Shown piece after piece: positions 32,560 to 44,489 of a stretch of DNA of 64,000 nucleotides. The stretch lies in NCBI GenBank assembly GCA_030490835.1, contig CM059975.1, forward strand, positions 59,263,174 to 59,327,173. The letters run 5' to 3'. Below the pieces are notes generated by a model that was given only the letters and a program-made list of their open reading frames with translations, did not search any database and was not told the origin of the DNA. Numbering within the stretch: the stretch's first letter is position 1; each line of letters begins with the position of its first letter. Source of the DNA: Annona cherimola (lineage: Eukaryota; Streptophyta; Magnoliopsida; Magnoliales; Annonaceae). A program made the translations under genes and the position numbers.

Positions 32560-33230
32560 TATATTTAGGTAGGGTCTTCATGGATTAATTTCAATTACAC
32601 TTCAATTCTCATGCTTACCTACGAGCACACAGCCTTTAGAATATTCCACATATCTGAGAAGATACATTTCTTTCTTCGCAGTTCTAATTTACCATATATG
32701 TGAAAGGAACTGTGGATAAAAGCTGTTAGCCCCACAATAACAAATTGCTCAAATCAGTCTTTCGGCCTATCCCCAATTTATTAAAAGAAGAAGTGACTAA
32801 TTTAGAGGAACCGGATTAAGTACACTAGCAGTAGTCAAAACATACATCTTCCCAATAAGATATTGGAAGATTTATCTGCATGATTGCAGAATTATCCATA
32901 TCTAATGGGGTCTTGTTTGTTTTCTTTGTAATGTTATTTTATTACAGAGTACTTAGATAGTCAATTGTGTAGCTATACCATTTTCATTATAATACTCATG
33001 TCCATTGTCAGTTCTTAATATTTTAATGTTTTGATCCAATTGGTTCTCAATCATACTTGTGGAATGTCTAAAACAATTCAATGTTTCTGACTTATAGGAA
33101 ATTTATAAAATGACCAAATCAAGTATAATCATCTATAAAAGTGATAAAATATAAGACTTCATGTTTTGATCTCACATTAATTGAACAATAGATGTTAGAA
33201 TAAACTAACTGCAACAAAATTCTGCTCTAA
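32560..33230 (-). pseudogene. Degenerate copia integrase
   Basis: The minus strand, with frameshifts, shows the integrase order: YFITFIDDYT near 33150, ENQLDQNIKILRTDNGHEYY near 33050-32990, LPISYWEDVC near 32860, GRKTDLSNL near 32765 and a KCIF-type motif followed by EYSKGCVLVG near 32650. These are the core catalytic DDE region and the C-terminal part. Stops and shifts are frequent. It is the downstream continuation of the gag/protease remnant at higher coordinates. Confidence 0.75.
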
Positions 33231-33429
33231 TTACTTTACCAAATGGTTTCCTTTGTTACTTAGCTAGATAATTTTTATAAGTAGACAGGTGGATTACAAG
33301 TGGACCCAAAAGGCCTTTTTAGCTAATTCCTATTCAATGTAATCTAATCTATCATGGCATGCTTTTACATCAATAAAAGCATCACAAGAAGTAATTAAAA
33401 AAAAAATCATCATGTGATATGATTAATTC

Positions 33430-34930
33430 ATTATATGATTAATTCATTATCATCAATATTCATAACCATAAAACTATCCTTCACTAATATAAAACCAAAA
33501 TAACTTATTCTTAACGCCACATCACCACAATCATCAAGAAAATTTAATAAAAAAAATCTACGCTAAGCTAGTTCAAGAACGAGATAGAGTTTCATCTAAT
33601 TTCTAGTGTATATAGCATATCATGTAGAAACAGGTTTCATTTACCATGCAACTGTAGTTTGCATCTACCGATAACTTCTACTCTTAAGTTATTTTTAACA
33701 TATATACACCTCATTCCCATTGGAACTAAATGATACCCCATAAAAGCTCCTTCGCCATCAACTACGTATTTATTGCTCCTAAGTCTACAATCCACAAAAG
33801 GATGAAATTCTATGAATATCATTGAACTTACATAAAGGTAGGAGCATGACTAGAGTTTGATAATACCTTGACTCAATTTAACAATAAGCAAATTGGCTCA
33901 ACTTACCATAATTGTAGCCTTCATCATTAGCCTTGTCTTTCTACCCCCTGCACTTGTTTCATTTGTGGTCGAACTTTTATAGCTTGGTTAGAGCTCCTTT
34001 AGGTCCTTTCCCTTTTTTAAAGAACTTTTGGTTTCTCTTAAGCTTGAAATCTAAAGTTTTACGAGAACCGAAATCCATCATAAATATTTGTTCAAAAGAT
34101 TTTATAATTTACAAGCACTCATCTTTTAAGTCCATGTGACATGGAAATGATATTTGCATTGTGTGTTATATTGACTTTCTTGTATTTCTACTTCTCAAGG
34201 AGTGGCTTAATTACGACTTGTCTCTCATGCTCATCTGTGATAGTATGTTCAACTGACTAGATCTCTCTAATTATGTTTAACATCTCTCTGAGATACCACC
34301 TGGTAGTGTGACTTTAATGCTTCTTGTAAGCGTTAAACTTGATAATAAGTTTCTTCAACTTTGTAACAGAGGTACCACCATATTTCTCCTTCAAGGCTAA
34401 CCATGTAGCATGTGCAATGACATACTATTTAAACTTAGGGGATGTTTGGTAATATATGAGTATGGGAACCATGGTTTTTACATGGTATTTGGTTTCCCAA
34501 GACTAATTATTACTCCATCAATCACACTATTTTTCCCACTTTTACCCTACTTTCCAATCATTTTCCCTACCAACTACATACAACAAACCTATTTATTCAA
34601 ACTATACATCTATCATTTCCTATCAATCACACATTTATCAAAATATTCTCTTTTTCATTTCCCACCATTTCCCACAATCCCACAATTTTACACATTACCA
34701 AACGTCTCCTAATACTCAAGATCATCTTGCATACTGTTCAGCAATGTAATCCCAACGACATTATTTTTTCTTAGCCTATACAAGCTTCACAATCGCTTTC
34801 TACTTTTTAATGTTTATTCATAATGTTCAATGTTTATAATACCTCATGGACCTCCAAGATAACTAGATCTTTTGATTCCAAATATTGAAATTATCATTAT
34901 TCTTTTTTCATCTTTATTTAAGTCAATGAT
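33430..34930 (-). pseudogene. Degenerate copia gag and protease
   Basis: Minus strand. Gag motifs read HATWLALKEKYGGTSV then LREMLNIIREI and HTITDEHERQVV between 34415 and 34200. An N-terminal part lies at about 34930-34713, interrupted by a MITE at 34438-34709. A Lys/Arg-rich segment follows near 34000. The protease-proximal part lies at about 33822-33440 (DCRLRSNKYVV and VEVIGRCKLQLHG). It is full of stops. Confidence 0.7.
34438..34709. mobile_element. PIF/Harbinger-type MITE, second family
   Basis: 272 bp with terminal inverted repeats GGGGATGTTTGGTAAT and ATTACCAAACGTCTCC. It is flanked by TTA (left) and TAA (right). The interior differs from the main MITE family (CCCACTTTTACCCTAC, CACCATTTCCCAC). 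It sits inside the copia gag remnant, interrupting it. Confidence 0.75.
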
Positions 34931-36666
34931 AATTATTTTTAAGGCTAGGTTAGTAATAGATATTAACTAATAATAAGGGATATAAATACAAAATCATACT
35001 AGCATTTAATCATAAAATATTATTTTGTCATAAAAATGACTAAATTAAAAATAATACGGCATAATGAATAAATTTAAAATTCACTATATTCTCAATTGTC
35101 ATTTGTATTGTAATTGTTGAATTATTATTAACTTAGTTCAATTCTGCAAAATTTTAGTCCGAAGTGAGAATTTTTTTGAATCCTACTAATTTTAAAACTC
35201 TCACTCAATAAAAAAAAATTTGTAAAGCATAAAAGATTCAATAAAAATTCTCCATTATAACAATTTTACAAGTACAAGTAAATTCTATACATATTTCCTT
35301 TGGTTACCCACACAAGAGGTCAAGTTGTCGGAGACTCCTTTTACTTTTGCAAGGTCTTGATTAAATAACTACGAATCTCCTCACGATTTTAGTAACTTAC
35401 AATCTAAGCACCAATCACTTGTCATATTATAGAATTTTAATTGTACCACTAGCGAATTCAATAAAAAATTTGATCATCAAATAACATTATGTAATACATC
35501 ATAGTTAATATAATCAAACATATGCCTCATGCTTAATTTATTGCACATCATAATTATGAAATAAAAATAATGTAAACATGATATAAAACATGCATGCAAT
35601 TCTAATCATCTATTGCACTCAGAGTGTTAAACTCCCAGGCTTACTTATCTAGGCTTGTAATACCTAAGCTAGCTACTTAGGCATCAGACATCCTTTTAGT
35701 AGACCTAAAAATTTGGGTTTTAGCTCATTGTACAGTTACTACCCCTAGCTAACTGCTGTCCACTATAGTCTTCGCCTCAAACTAAGTGCAGATTAGGCCC
35801 TAACTTAACACACGACCTAGCATTATGGACTACTCACTAAGCCTAGCGCTAGAGCTAGGGGCTTCTCATTAAAATTTAGTAATTTCTCAAAACACCAAAT
35901 AGCGAGCTTGATTGCAAAAACTACTTCAATAGGGTCCATTTTGCAAAAATTCTCAAAAACACACATTATGAGGTAATAAAATTGTTGAAACTCTAGAAAA
36001 TTGGTAGCTCTTAAACATATATATAGTATTCATATAATTAAGTTGTCCATATAATTCTTAAATAAATAAATGGTTTCTATGAAATTATTTATGCCTTAGA
36101 ATGCATAAATTTGTATTAACAATTCTACCACCATACATGCATATAACTTAATTTTATTGCACGATTTTTTTCTGCGTAATTTTATAACCAAATTATTAAT
36201 ATAGGACAATAAATCTAATTATGAAAATCATGCATTTAAGTTATATAAACATCTCCTGTATATTATAAAATCTTGTAAAATTATTTAACATCATCCCACC
36301 ACATGATTAATTTATGCATGCCATGATATATCCTTTTCTAACTAATCATGTGAGGAAAAATATATTTCATACAATTAATATATATATTCAAATAATCGCA
36401 TGTCACAACTTTAACATAATCATTACATAAAATATCTTATTCATGTAATCATAATCATAATTCTACCATATCAATTTCTATATTAAATATTTATGCAAAC
36501 AATATTTATTGAATAAGATATTGCATAACAGGATGGCAATATATTTCTTAATTCATGCTACAAAAAATATGTCACTAGATCATATAAAATTCATAATTAA
36601 TTCTCATGAAATAAATCATTGAAATATATGAATTTCATATAATTTTATTTGAAAGCAAAGAAGCAT
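34931..36666. other. AT-rich DNA, no gene; probable leader of the minus copia element
   Basis: Lies between the gag remnant and a primer-binding-site motif. It contains CATGCATG-type and ATAATTATG-rich sequence, with no coding pattern. It is longer than a usual copia leader, so unrelated insertions are likely. Confidence 0.35.
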
Positions 36667-36674
36667 AATTATGA

Positions 36675-36685
36675 CTCTGATACCA
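36675..36685 (-). other. Primer binding site of the minus-strand copia element
   Basis: On the minus strand this reads TGGTATCAGAG, the initiator methionine tRNA primer site of plant copia elements. It implies an LTR directly at higher coordinates (from about 36687), but that LTR could not be delimited because no second copy is present. Confidence 0.6.
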
Positions 36686-37069
36686 GTATTAAAAAAATAT
36701 ATGCATAAAATAAATATTACATATTTTGCCAAGTTTCTATGCTTTTCTAGCTTTAGATTGGTTGAGTATGAAATCATAAATATAAAGAAATCACACATAT
36801 CTCATAACCTAAATATCACTAATCTATTAAAAGATTTAGGAAAACATTTCACAAATTTTCTCCTATATTTTATTATTTTATCTAAATTTCCCCAAAACCT
36901 CCCACATATATTCTTAAGAGAAATGAAAAAGTATTTTATTGAGATTGCACCATTCGCATATGTCTCCAAGTGAGATTGTTTTTTCTAGTGTGGGGAGAGC
37001 ACCTATTATGGGTGGATACATCTATATGTCCACAACACATTTTAACGCATGTCTCATTATTATTATTTT

Positions 37070-37400
37070 TTGTTAAAGATGAGTATCATTCTCTTGCTTT
37101 CACCATAACCCAAATCACCTTGGTTTCATATGTCTTAAGGGATCATGGTGTTCCTCAACCTCAACTTGCCATGCTTTTATTAACAATGTCTCTGCCTTAT
37201 AGCTAACTACCAATATGGAATTTTATGCTGCATATTAAAATTGATTATCATTTTGTATTTGAGTAGGTTTCTCTTGGTACTAACTTTGTTCTTTCTACAT
37301 CAAACATTGCATATATTTTCACCAAGTCATTAGCTAAAATCGCAGTTTCATGATATCTAGCTTAAACTAGGCATGTGGCCTTCCCTACCCTTAGTTTGTA
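37070..37400 (+). pseudogene. copia RNase H fragment
   Basis: The plus strand reads VSYVLRDHGVPQPQLAML, then a degenerate DN.SAL segment, HIKIDYHFVFE and NIAYIFTKSLAKIAVS, in the order of the copia RNase H C-terminus. Frameshifts and stops are present. It is opposite in strand to the remnant at 32.5-34.9 kb and so comes from another element. Confidence 0.65.
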
Positions 37401-38130
37401 GGATGGTGATAACAAATGTAATTTAGTTTTCATAAAATACCAGTAGTTGTTGGTGGTCTTTTAGTAAAAAATTACCTAATAAGAACTAATGTCTTGTAGA
37501 CTTGGAGACAATTTCTCCCTATACTACTAAATCGCTTCATTGTCTGTTCTGTACCTTACTTTTACGAGAACCTTATATGTATTTCTATAGGGCTTTAAGC
37601 TTTTATAAATATATAATTATTTATTTATATATTCTCAAGTTTTCACCCAGGCTGACAACCCAATATTCCCTTCAAATTGTTGCACTTATAATTGAATCCA
37701 TTTGCAATGGAGAAACCAGAAATAAACACATGCATGGATAGCAGTGAATGATTTGCCATTTGGAATTGGATGGTAGAATTTTGAATTAGATTGCTATAAA
37801 GTTGTCTAAATAGTGGGATTATACTGCAATTGCTTGTATTTCATGCCCCTTGGAGAATGCTTACAAGTTATACTCGATAAGAAAATAAATTTTTACACAT
37901 AGGTATTCTTATGTTGACAAGAATTAGAAATCCAATGCTTAAATGATGGGATGCATGAGAAATAATGTATGCAAGTCTAAATTTTGTATAATAGATATCA
38001 ATTAAGACATGCAAAATCCCTTTCCATTTTAATTTAGGGCTAAGAGAAAGTTATAAGTTGTTCCATGTAACCTTTTTTATGTTTAACATTTTGGTGATTG
38101 ATAGAAAATATGCTTCATTCATTGTATTTG
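37401..38130. other. Spacer left of the long-LTR copia element
   Basis: No gene seen. The last 65 bases or so match 17460-17515, the left part of the dispersed repeat that the copia element interrupted. Confidence 0.4.
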
Positions 38131-39549
38131 TGAACTAAACTAGTGAAATTGCAAATCAAATATTGATTTTTGATGATTAACAACTAAATTAAAATGATTT
38201 AAGGCTACTAATATCATTCGAGTTATGTGCCTGCAAGATAAGAACTTAATAATCAAAGTACAGACAACTGAAGTCTTGTCCCAAGTTGATTATGTATGCA
38301 GCTTAGCTAAAATTGCAATCCAAATCAACCTCAGAAGCAACCTTAAATGAAGTTTTGGAGATAGAAAGTTTTGGAGGTAAAGTGCATAGGTGAGTCGCAA
38401 CCGATGTTGGCCTTGTATACAACATGGGTTAAGTCATAGATGAAGTCAACGTTAGCTCGCATCTTAGAAGAGGCACAAGGGGGATAAATTTCTGTCAAGA
38501 AAAAGGGACTTGAAGTTAAAATCGAAGTTGGCCTCATATGCAACTTGGGTGAAGTTACACCCAAATCGATCCTATGAATGACTTGGAAGACAATGGTTTG
38601 AAGAACAAGTTTGCTAAAAAGAAATCTCAAGTTGAAGCCGATTCTCAAGTCAATCTCATTTGCGACTTGGTTGAAGTAGTACACGAAGTTGACTTCGACA
38701 ACAATTTGGGGGGATAAACATGAAAGATGACCTTGCTGGAAGGAAAACTTGAGTTGAAGTCAATGGCCAAATCAACCTAAGCTACGACTTGGGTGAAATT
38801 ACAAGCCAGGTTGACCTTTCATGCAACTTCGATCTAAAGGTCATAAAACTTTTGAACATTGATACATTAAATGCGCACCACTTATCCTCAAATATTCAAA
38901 TATGTCTTAAGGCTAGAATAACCCATGAGATGAAGTTAATGAAGTAAGCTTGAGTATTTATTGTGCCTTTAATTGCTCATCTACTAGCATTAAAAGTTCC
39001 ATTGAAGAGATTTCAAGTCAAGCTCTCAAGATCACGGCAAAAGCCTATAAGTTCATCTCACTTTTTCTTCAAAAGAGCTTGTCGTGCTATAACTTTTTAC
39101 ACAAATTATAAAAGTGCAATTACTTTTATTTGGTATTTATTGAGTATGCTAATACTTAGCTTGATGTTGGAGACCTACGCCAAGGAGTGCAAATAAGAAG
39201 AAATTTGGTTGTAATAGTACTCACCAACTGCTTGTATTATTTTATAACCCCTAGAGCTAGAATCTAGAAGAGAGCAGAGACTTTGTATTGAATTTGAAAA
39301 GAGTTAGCGGACTTAAAGTGCAAGAGGTGTGTGATTAGAAGAGTGGAGTAGGAAGGTCGCCCAAACCATTATAAAAATTTCCTGTATTCCCTTGGGCAGT
39401 TAAATTTTCTTTCCTTGTTTTTTATGTTAGTTCTCTACATTTCATTCAAGAGTAATTAATCTACAAGGGGTTAAGTTTAATATAAAGAAATTTTAATATA
39501 CCCAATTCACCCCTTTCTTTTAGGTAAAGTCACTTATTTGGGACTAACA
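38131..39549 (+). repeat. Left LTR of the 7.8-kb copia element
   Basis: 1,419 bp. The U3 part holds a degenerate tandem array with AAGTCG and GACTTGG words (38270-38840). The end ACTAACA is followed by the primer site. It is similar across its length to 44490-45921, with visible substitutions and small indels, so the insertion is not recent. Confidence 0.8.
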
Positions 39550-39563
39550 AGTAGTATCAGAGT

Positions 39564-40580
39564 ATGCTTCAACCTATTTCTGAAGAGATCTCATATAAAT
39601 GGCTTTCTAATCAACTTTTATTTCTACTTTTGTCGAAGGACAATTTTTTACTAGACCACCATTATTTGATGACAAAAATTTTTCTATTAAAAGTTGAGAA
39701 TGAAACAGCTTATCATGACTTCAAATATGAACTCTTAGATTACCATCCAATATGATGTAACTATGCCCAAAAGTGATAGAGCTTTTGAATTGTTGAAAGA
39801 AGAAGTAAAAATAGTAATAACTAATGTCAAGGCCATAAACTCATTGTTCTATACACTCAGAGTTGCTTAATATAATAGAGTATTCTCAAGTTAAACTACT
39901 AAGGAGATTTGGGTTAATATCTATTTATGAGGACACTTCTCAAATCCGAGGGACTAAAAGAAATATACTGAAAGCTAGAAATTTTTAAAATGCTTGAAAC
40001 TAAAAAATATATCTAAAATGTTAGCAGGATTTTCAAAACTAACAAATACTTTTGAAGGTCTTAGAAAAGCTATCTCTAAATCTAAATCAGTGATACAAAT
40101 TTTGAGAGCTTTACCGGAATCTTGAACACACAATATCACAACTATAGAAAAGATTAAGGACCTCAACGCTCTAAAGTTAGAAGACTTGATTAGTTCATTA
40201 CTATCCCATGAACTAATCAAGAAGACGAATGAGGAGAACAACAAAAGAAAGAAGACGCTAAAACTCAAAATAAGTCAATAAAGTTCACATGATTCAACCT
40301 CACAAAATGATGATGAAGAATTAACATTCCTTACAAGGAAGTTCCAAAAATATATAAGGAAATGAAAGAATACCAACTCTTCCAAAGCCTACAATAACAA
40401 GAACAAGAAGGAAAGAAGAAAAGAACCAATTAAATGCTTCAAATTGGAGATTTAGGTCACATGCAAGCCTAATGCCCTACTTCAGATGAACACAAGCCAA
40501 AAGACAAATAAGAAAAGAAGGAAAGAAGCTACTCAAGAAAATTTTCAAAGGAAAGAGCTAGAGGAATATATATATATATA
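39564..40580 (+). pseudogene. copia gag, N-terminal and capsid part
   Basis: The plus strand, with stops and shifts, follows the copia gag (UBN2-type) order. An acidic N-terminus is followed by NVKAINSLFYTL-like wording near 39815, TKEIWV near 39900, a KMLETKKYI helix, SRIFKTNKYF near 40025, and RFNALKLEDLISSLLSHEL-type sequence near 40160-40215. A basic tail rich in Lys/Asn follows. It encodes the particle protein in intact relatives. Confidence 0.65.
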
Positions 40581-40910
40581 TAAATGAAGGACTATTGAGC
40601 TGCATATATGTCTAATTAAATAGCTTGATTTAACGCAAGTATACTTGTCGATCAAGTAATATATGACGAGTAGAGTATCGTTCCCAAGAAGATTATGTTT
40701 AAACATAGTACTAAATTGAATTCGACTTGTCTTAAGTGATTTGATAATTTAATGAATTTCGTATTTAAGGGACTGAATTAAACTTAACTGAACTAAGTAG
40801 AAAATGATAAAAAATGGGATAGTTACTGGTGAGATTGCCTCAAGATGATTAAGATAGATGAGAGTATAAATTCATTAACTCATAGCTATGTCAAATTAGT
40901 TTCATTTTAA

Positions 40911-41195
40911 GGGTGTGTTTGGGAAGTTGTAAAACTTTTGATGAAAAGTTTTATATGTAAAAGTTGTCAAATCAGTAGAAAATAATGTGATATTGTAGGG
41001 GTAATGATGAGAATAAAGAGAATAAATTTAAAATAAATAGGTTAGTTGTATTGGTAGTAGAAATGATTAAAAAGTAGGGTTGTTGTATAGAAATATGTGT
41101 AAAAAATAATTAAAAAAAGAGTAGTTATGGAGAGTGAAAAGTTTTAGATTGAAAAGTTTTAACTTGACAACTTTTTCAAATTGCCAAACACACCC
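40911..41195 (+). mobile_element. Tourist-like MITE, reference copy
   Basis: 285 bp from GGGTGTGTTTGGGAAG to TTGCCAAACACACCC with TAA on each side (40908-40910 and 41196-41198). It is the least decayed copy with both ends intact and is used here to define orientation. Confidence 0.9.
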
Positions 41196-41363
41196 TAAGT
41201 TAGTTATGCAGAGATTACTAATCTAGGTTCATTTATATTCATATATATTTTTCCAACACTTACAAACCTAACCCCGTTTTAATTAATTGCTATGTTCCCA
41301 TGCAACTAAGTAAAACAAAATTGATTGTCATATAACCTAATTAATATTACATAGGGTTAATAG

Positions 41364-42080
41364 TAGGGGTGGGAATCGGAGCGGGTCGGGACAGGTCAGG
41401 GTTTGCCCAACCCTGACCCTACTTTTCAAAAATCTTGTTTGACCCTTATTTTATACCGAGTTGGGACAAGGTCGGTTTGACCCTTACTTTTTTCTACCAG
41501 GTTTAGGGACAAATTCGGGTCGGTATCGGACCGATTTCGTGATATCGGGTCGGGTCAAAAATACGGGTCAAATAAGATAATTTTCAAAATTTATATATCT
41601 ATCAAGCATAAATATACATCTATACTAAATTTAAATATTATATGTTTCAATATTTCACTAATTATTAAAAACACATAATTAAGAAAACAAAACATTTGAA
41701 AATATAGTATACATTTATTAAAATAGGTTAATATACAATTACACATAAGGGTTATATACGTACAAATTTTTTTTATTGATTCTTATATTGCTTTTTGAAT
41801 AAATTGATTCCTCTATTGTTGATAGAGTTGATTATAAAAAAGTGAGAAATTTGAAATAAAATAATAATAATATTTCAATACAGTCTTATAATTTTTAATA
41901 AATTTATATATGCGGGGCGGGTCGGGACATGGTCAACCCACCCCAACCCTATTTTTGAATTCGGGTCAAAATTTCTGACTCATCCCTATACCGGGTCAAA
42001 AATATATTGGTTTTACTCAGCCAAAAATGGGTCGGGTCAATGCCGGGTCATGGGTCAACCCGCCCCAATTCCCACCCTTA
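41364..42080. mobile_element. Non-autonomous hAT element
   Basis: 717 bp between perfect 8-bp direct repeats GTTAATAG (41356-41363 and 42081-42088). Terminal inverted repeats read TAGGGGTGGGAATCGG at the left and, reversed, TAAGGGTGGGAATTGG at the right. Subterminal GGGTCGGG and CGGGTCAAA motifs are repeated at both ends, as is typical of hAT transposase-binding regions. The centre is AT-rich and non-coding. Confidence 0.9.
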
Positions 42081-43079
42081 GTTAATAGGTATATTTTCAT
42101 TTATATTAATATCCAACCCAATACAATAGCAACTGGAAAATTTGTGCCTTATATATAGATCTCATCCAAATCCACATTTTCTAAGCATGAATCTAAATAT
42201 TAAATCAATCTACAGGTTGCAAAGCTTGCCAATGCATTATGGATGATATATAAGAGTATCCTATGCAACAGAAGTTACAACACAACTATATTTTCATTCA
42301 AGCACAAGGAAACTAACTTAACATAATCTATGACATCAAATCATCCAAATCTCCCACCACAAGGAGATGAGCTCAAAAACATGATTTCAACTTTCATAAA
42401 AATCAAGTTTATAATCATCCCAAGGGAGGAGAATAACAAAAATAAGAAGAAAAAGAAGAAGAAGAGATAAAACTCAATGGATTTGTAGTGGGCAGCTTGA
42501 TCTCCTCTTGATCTTCTTCCTTGCCTTGATGCGTTGGTTTCTTTCCCCCTTTCTTAGCAGCCACGAGCCTTAGATGTTTTTTTTATCAAATCCTAAAAGA
42601 AGTATTTATACCCCATTACAATTCAATGTTCACATGTGTGAGAACTTTGCATGTGTTGGGGTTAGCGTCAGAGCGCCACTTGTCTAGAAGTTGCCTAAAA
42701 GCTGTCTGTCAGAAGAATTCTAGAATGACGGTTGCTGAGGCTGGGGTGCTAGATTTTGAAGCTGAAGCACCAACTTCCTTTCTTGAATTTTGAAGTTTGT
42801 GTGCAATGCATTTTTTCTTCCTTCCATCCATCACTTTAGCATTGAATTCATGGGTTAGACACCTTCTTTTCCTTGTAACTAAAGATTAAAAGAAGTGAAT
42901 GATTTTCTAACTAATTTGATGACTCAAAACAACTTAAAATGATATGAATTATACTAAAATCAACTCATGATGCAAGAAAACCAAACAAGATGTAAGAATT
43001 ACATAGATGATAAAAACTAATGCAAAACCTATAAAAATTTATATATTTCTTTTGAACTAGCATTCAAGATGGATACAAA

Positions 43080-43850
43080 ATGAGCTTTAACAACTCTAAT
43101 TTTATAGAGTTGTTAAGAACCATCCTCTTCAAGTAGCTTATCAAGTGAAGACCAAAATGCACCAAACTATGCTAGGATTTATTGTGTGGGGCAAATGAAA
43201 GATAGTAATGACAATTGATTTACAACAATCGAGAGATTTCAAGATACAAAGAGAAGCAATACAATAGACATAGATCATAAAAGTGATGAAAAGGTATCCT
43301 CTAAACCTTATCACTCAATTTCTCAATCAATTTGTTGATCATCAAATGAATGTAACAAATGTATAATACTAGAGGAACTATAGCAGACATATGATGCATT
43401 ATACGATAAAATCAAAGGACTTGGCATCAAATATGTAGAGAAAAAGAAATAATGCGATGCTACAATTATTATGAATGACAAACTTGTTGAAAGAGTTAAA
43501 TCTCTATTGGAAGAAGTGAAGAGATTAACCAATGAACTAGAAAAATCAAAGAAAGAAACCAAATATTAAATGAATTATTGGTAAGGTTCTCCAACTAGGT
43601 GAGAGTGTTCAAATGTTTCTCAAAATGACTACTCAAAGAAACATGAAGGGACTTGGATACTCAGCTTTTGAGCAAGTTGAATGTAGTAATACAAAGGCAC
43701 TAAAATGGGTCAAATTTCAACCCAACTCAACTGCATTCAAAGGCCAAAGAAGACAAACAAAAATTGCATGGGTAAGAAGACCCACTTGGTGAACACTGAA
43801 TACTCAGAGTACTCATATACAACCATAGGTTTGTGGTTAGGAACCCGTGA
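43080..43850 (+). pseudogene. copia gag, C-terminal coiled-coil part
   Basis: The plus strand reads YDALYDKIKGLGIKYVEKKK, DKLVERVKSLLEEVKRLTNE and RNMKGLGYSAFEQVE between about 43395 and 43685. This is the coiled-coil/linker region that follows the zinc knuckles in long copia gag proteins. Stops separate the pieces. The sequence ends without entering a protease. Confidence 0.6.
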
Positions 43851-44489
43851 TCACCAATCTCAAATCATATCCAAGCACATTAAAACTAACAACTAATTAC
43901 AACATAAAATAATGGTAAGACGGGTTGAATCTACAAAGAGCAACCAAAGAGGTAATGGAAGCTTGAATTATTTAAAAAATATATTAAACTAAATATCCAA
44001 AAAAATTATAATTAACTAAAGTGCAATAAAAATAATTGAAAATAAAAACCCAACTAAAAGTTATGAAAATAAAACTATAAAACTAAGAAAGCAAAAGAAA
44101 ACAAATCTGGATGGCTTGCACAATGAAGATGTCCCATGATCACCAATCTCCAGATCCGAAAGCTTGATGAAGAATGCAATGCAGCTGACATTACTGAGAG
44201 CTCTTTGATAACAATTCAACACTCGGATATAATTTGCGGACAAAAGCAAAAAATGAAGAAGTTTTAAACAATGTTAGGTTTGGTTAATAAATAAGAATGA
44301 CATTGAGTCTGATTGAAGATGGTAAACTTAGCGCTTATTGGAAGACAACCCAACATTTTCCTCATCTTCACTCCAAAATTTTTCTTTTCCTTGTTGTTTG
44401 TTTTCAATAAAAAAATGAAAATGAAAAAAATGAAAAAGTTGAAAGAATATGTTTTATTACTTGCATTGCTAAGGGACTAGCAATATTTA
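43851..44489. other. Non-coding part before the right LTR
   Basis: AT-rich, no gene. An AAGGGACTAG stretch close to 44471-44480 may be a degenerate polypurine tract. Confidence 0.35.

Larger units (their letters stand above)
40600..43070 (+). mobile_element. Unclassified 2.4-kb insertion within the copia gag
   Basis: Gag sequence stops near 40580 and resumes near 43080. The insert begins with ACGCAAGTATACTTGTCG and AGTAGAGTATCGTTCCCA, phrases that recur in non-coding parts of plant LTR elements. It carries a MITE (40911-41195) and a hAT element (41364-42080). Its own ends and target duplication were not identified and it codes for nothing recognisable. Confidence 0.4.

Noticed and set aside
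40565..40582. (TA)n run as a regulatory site
   Set aside because: Simple microsatellite next to an insertion breakpoint; nothing supports a regulatory role.
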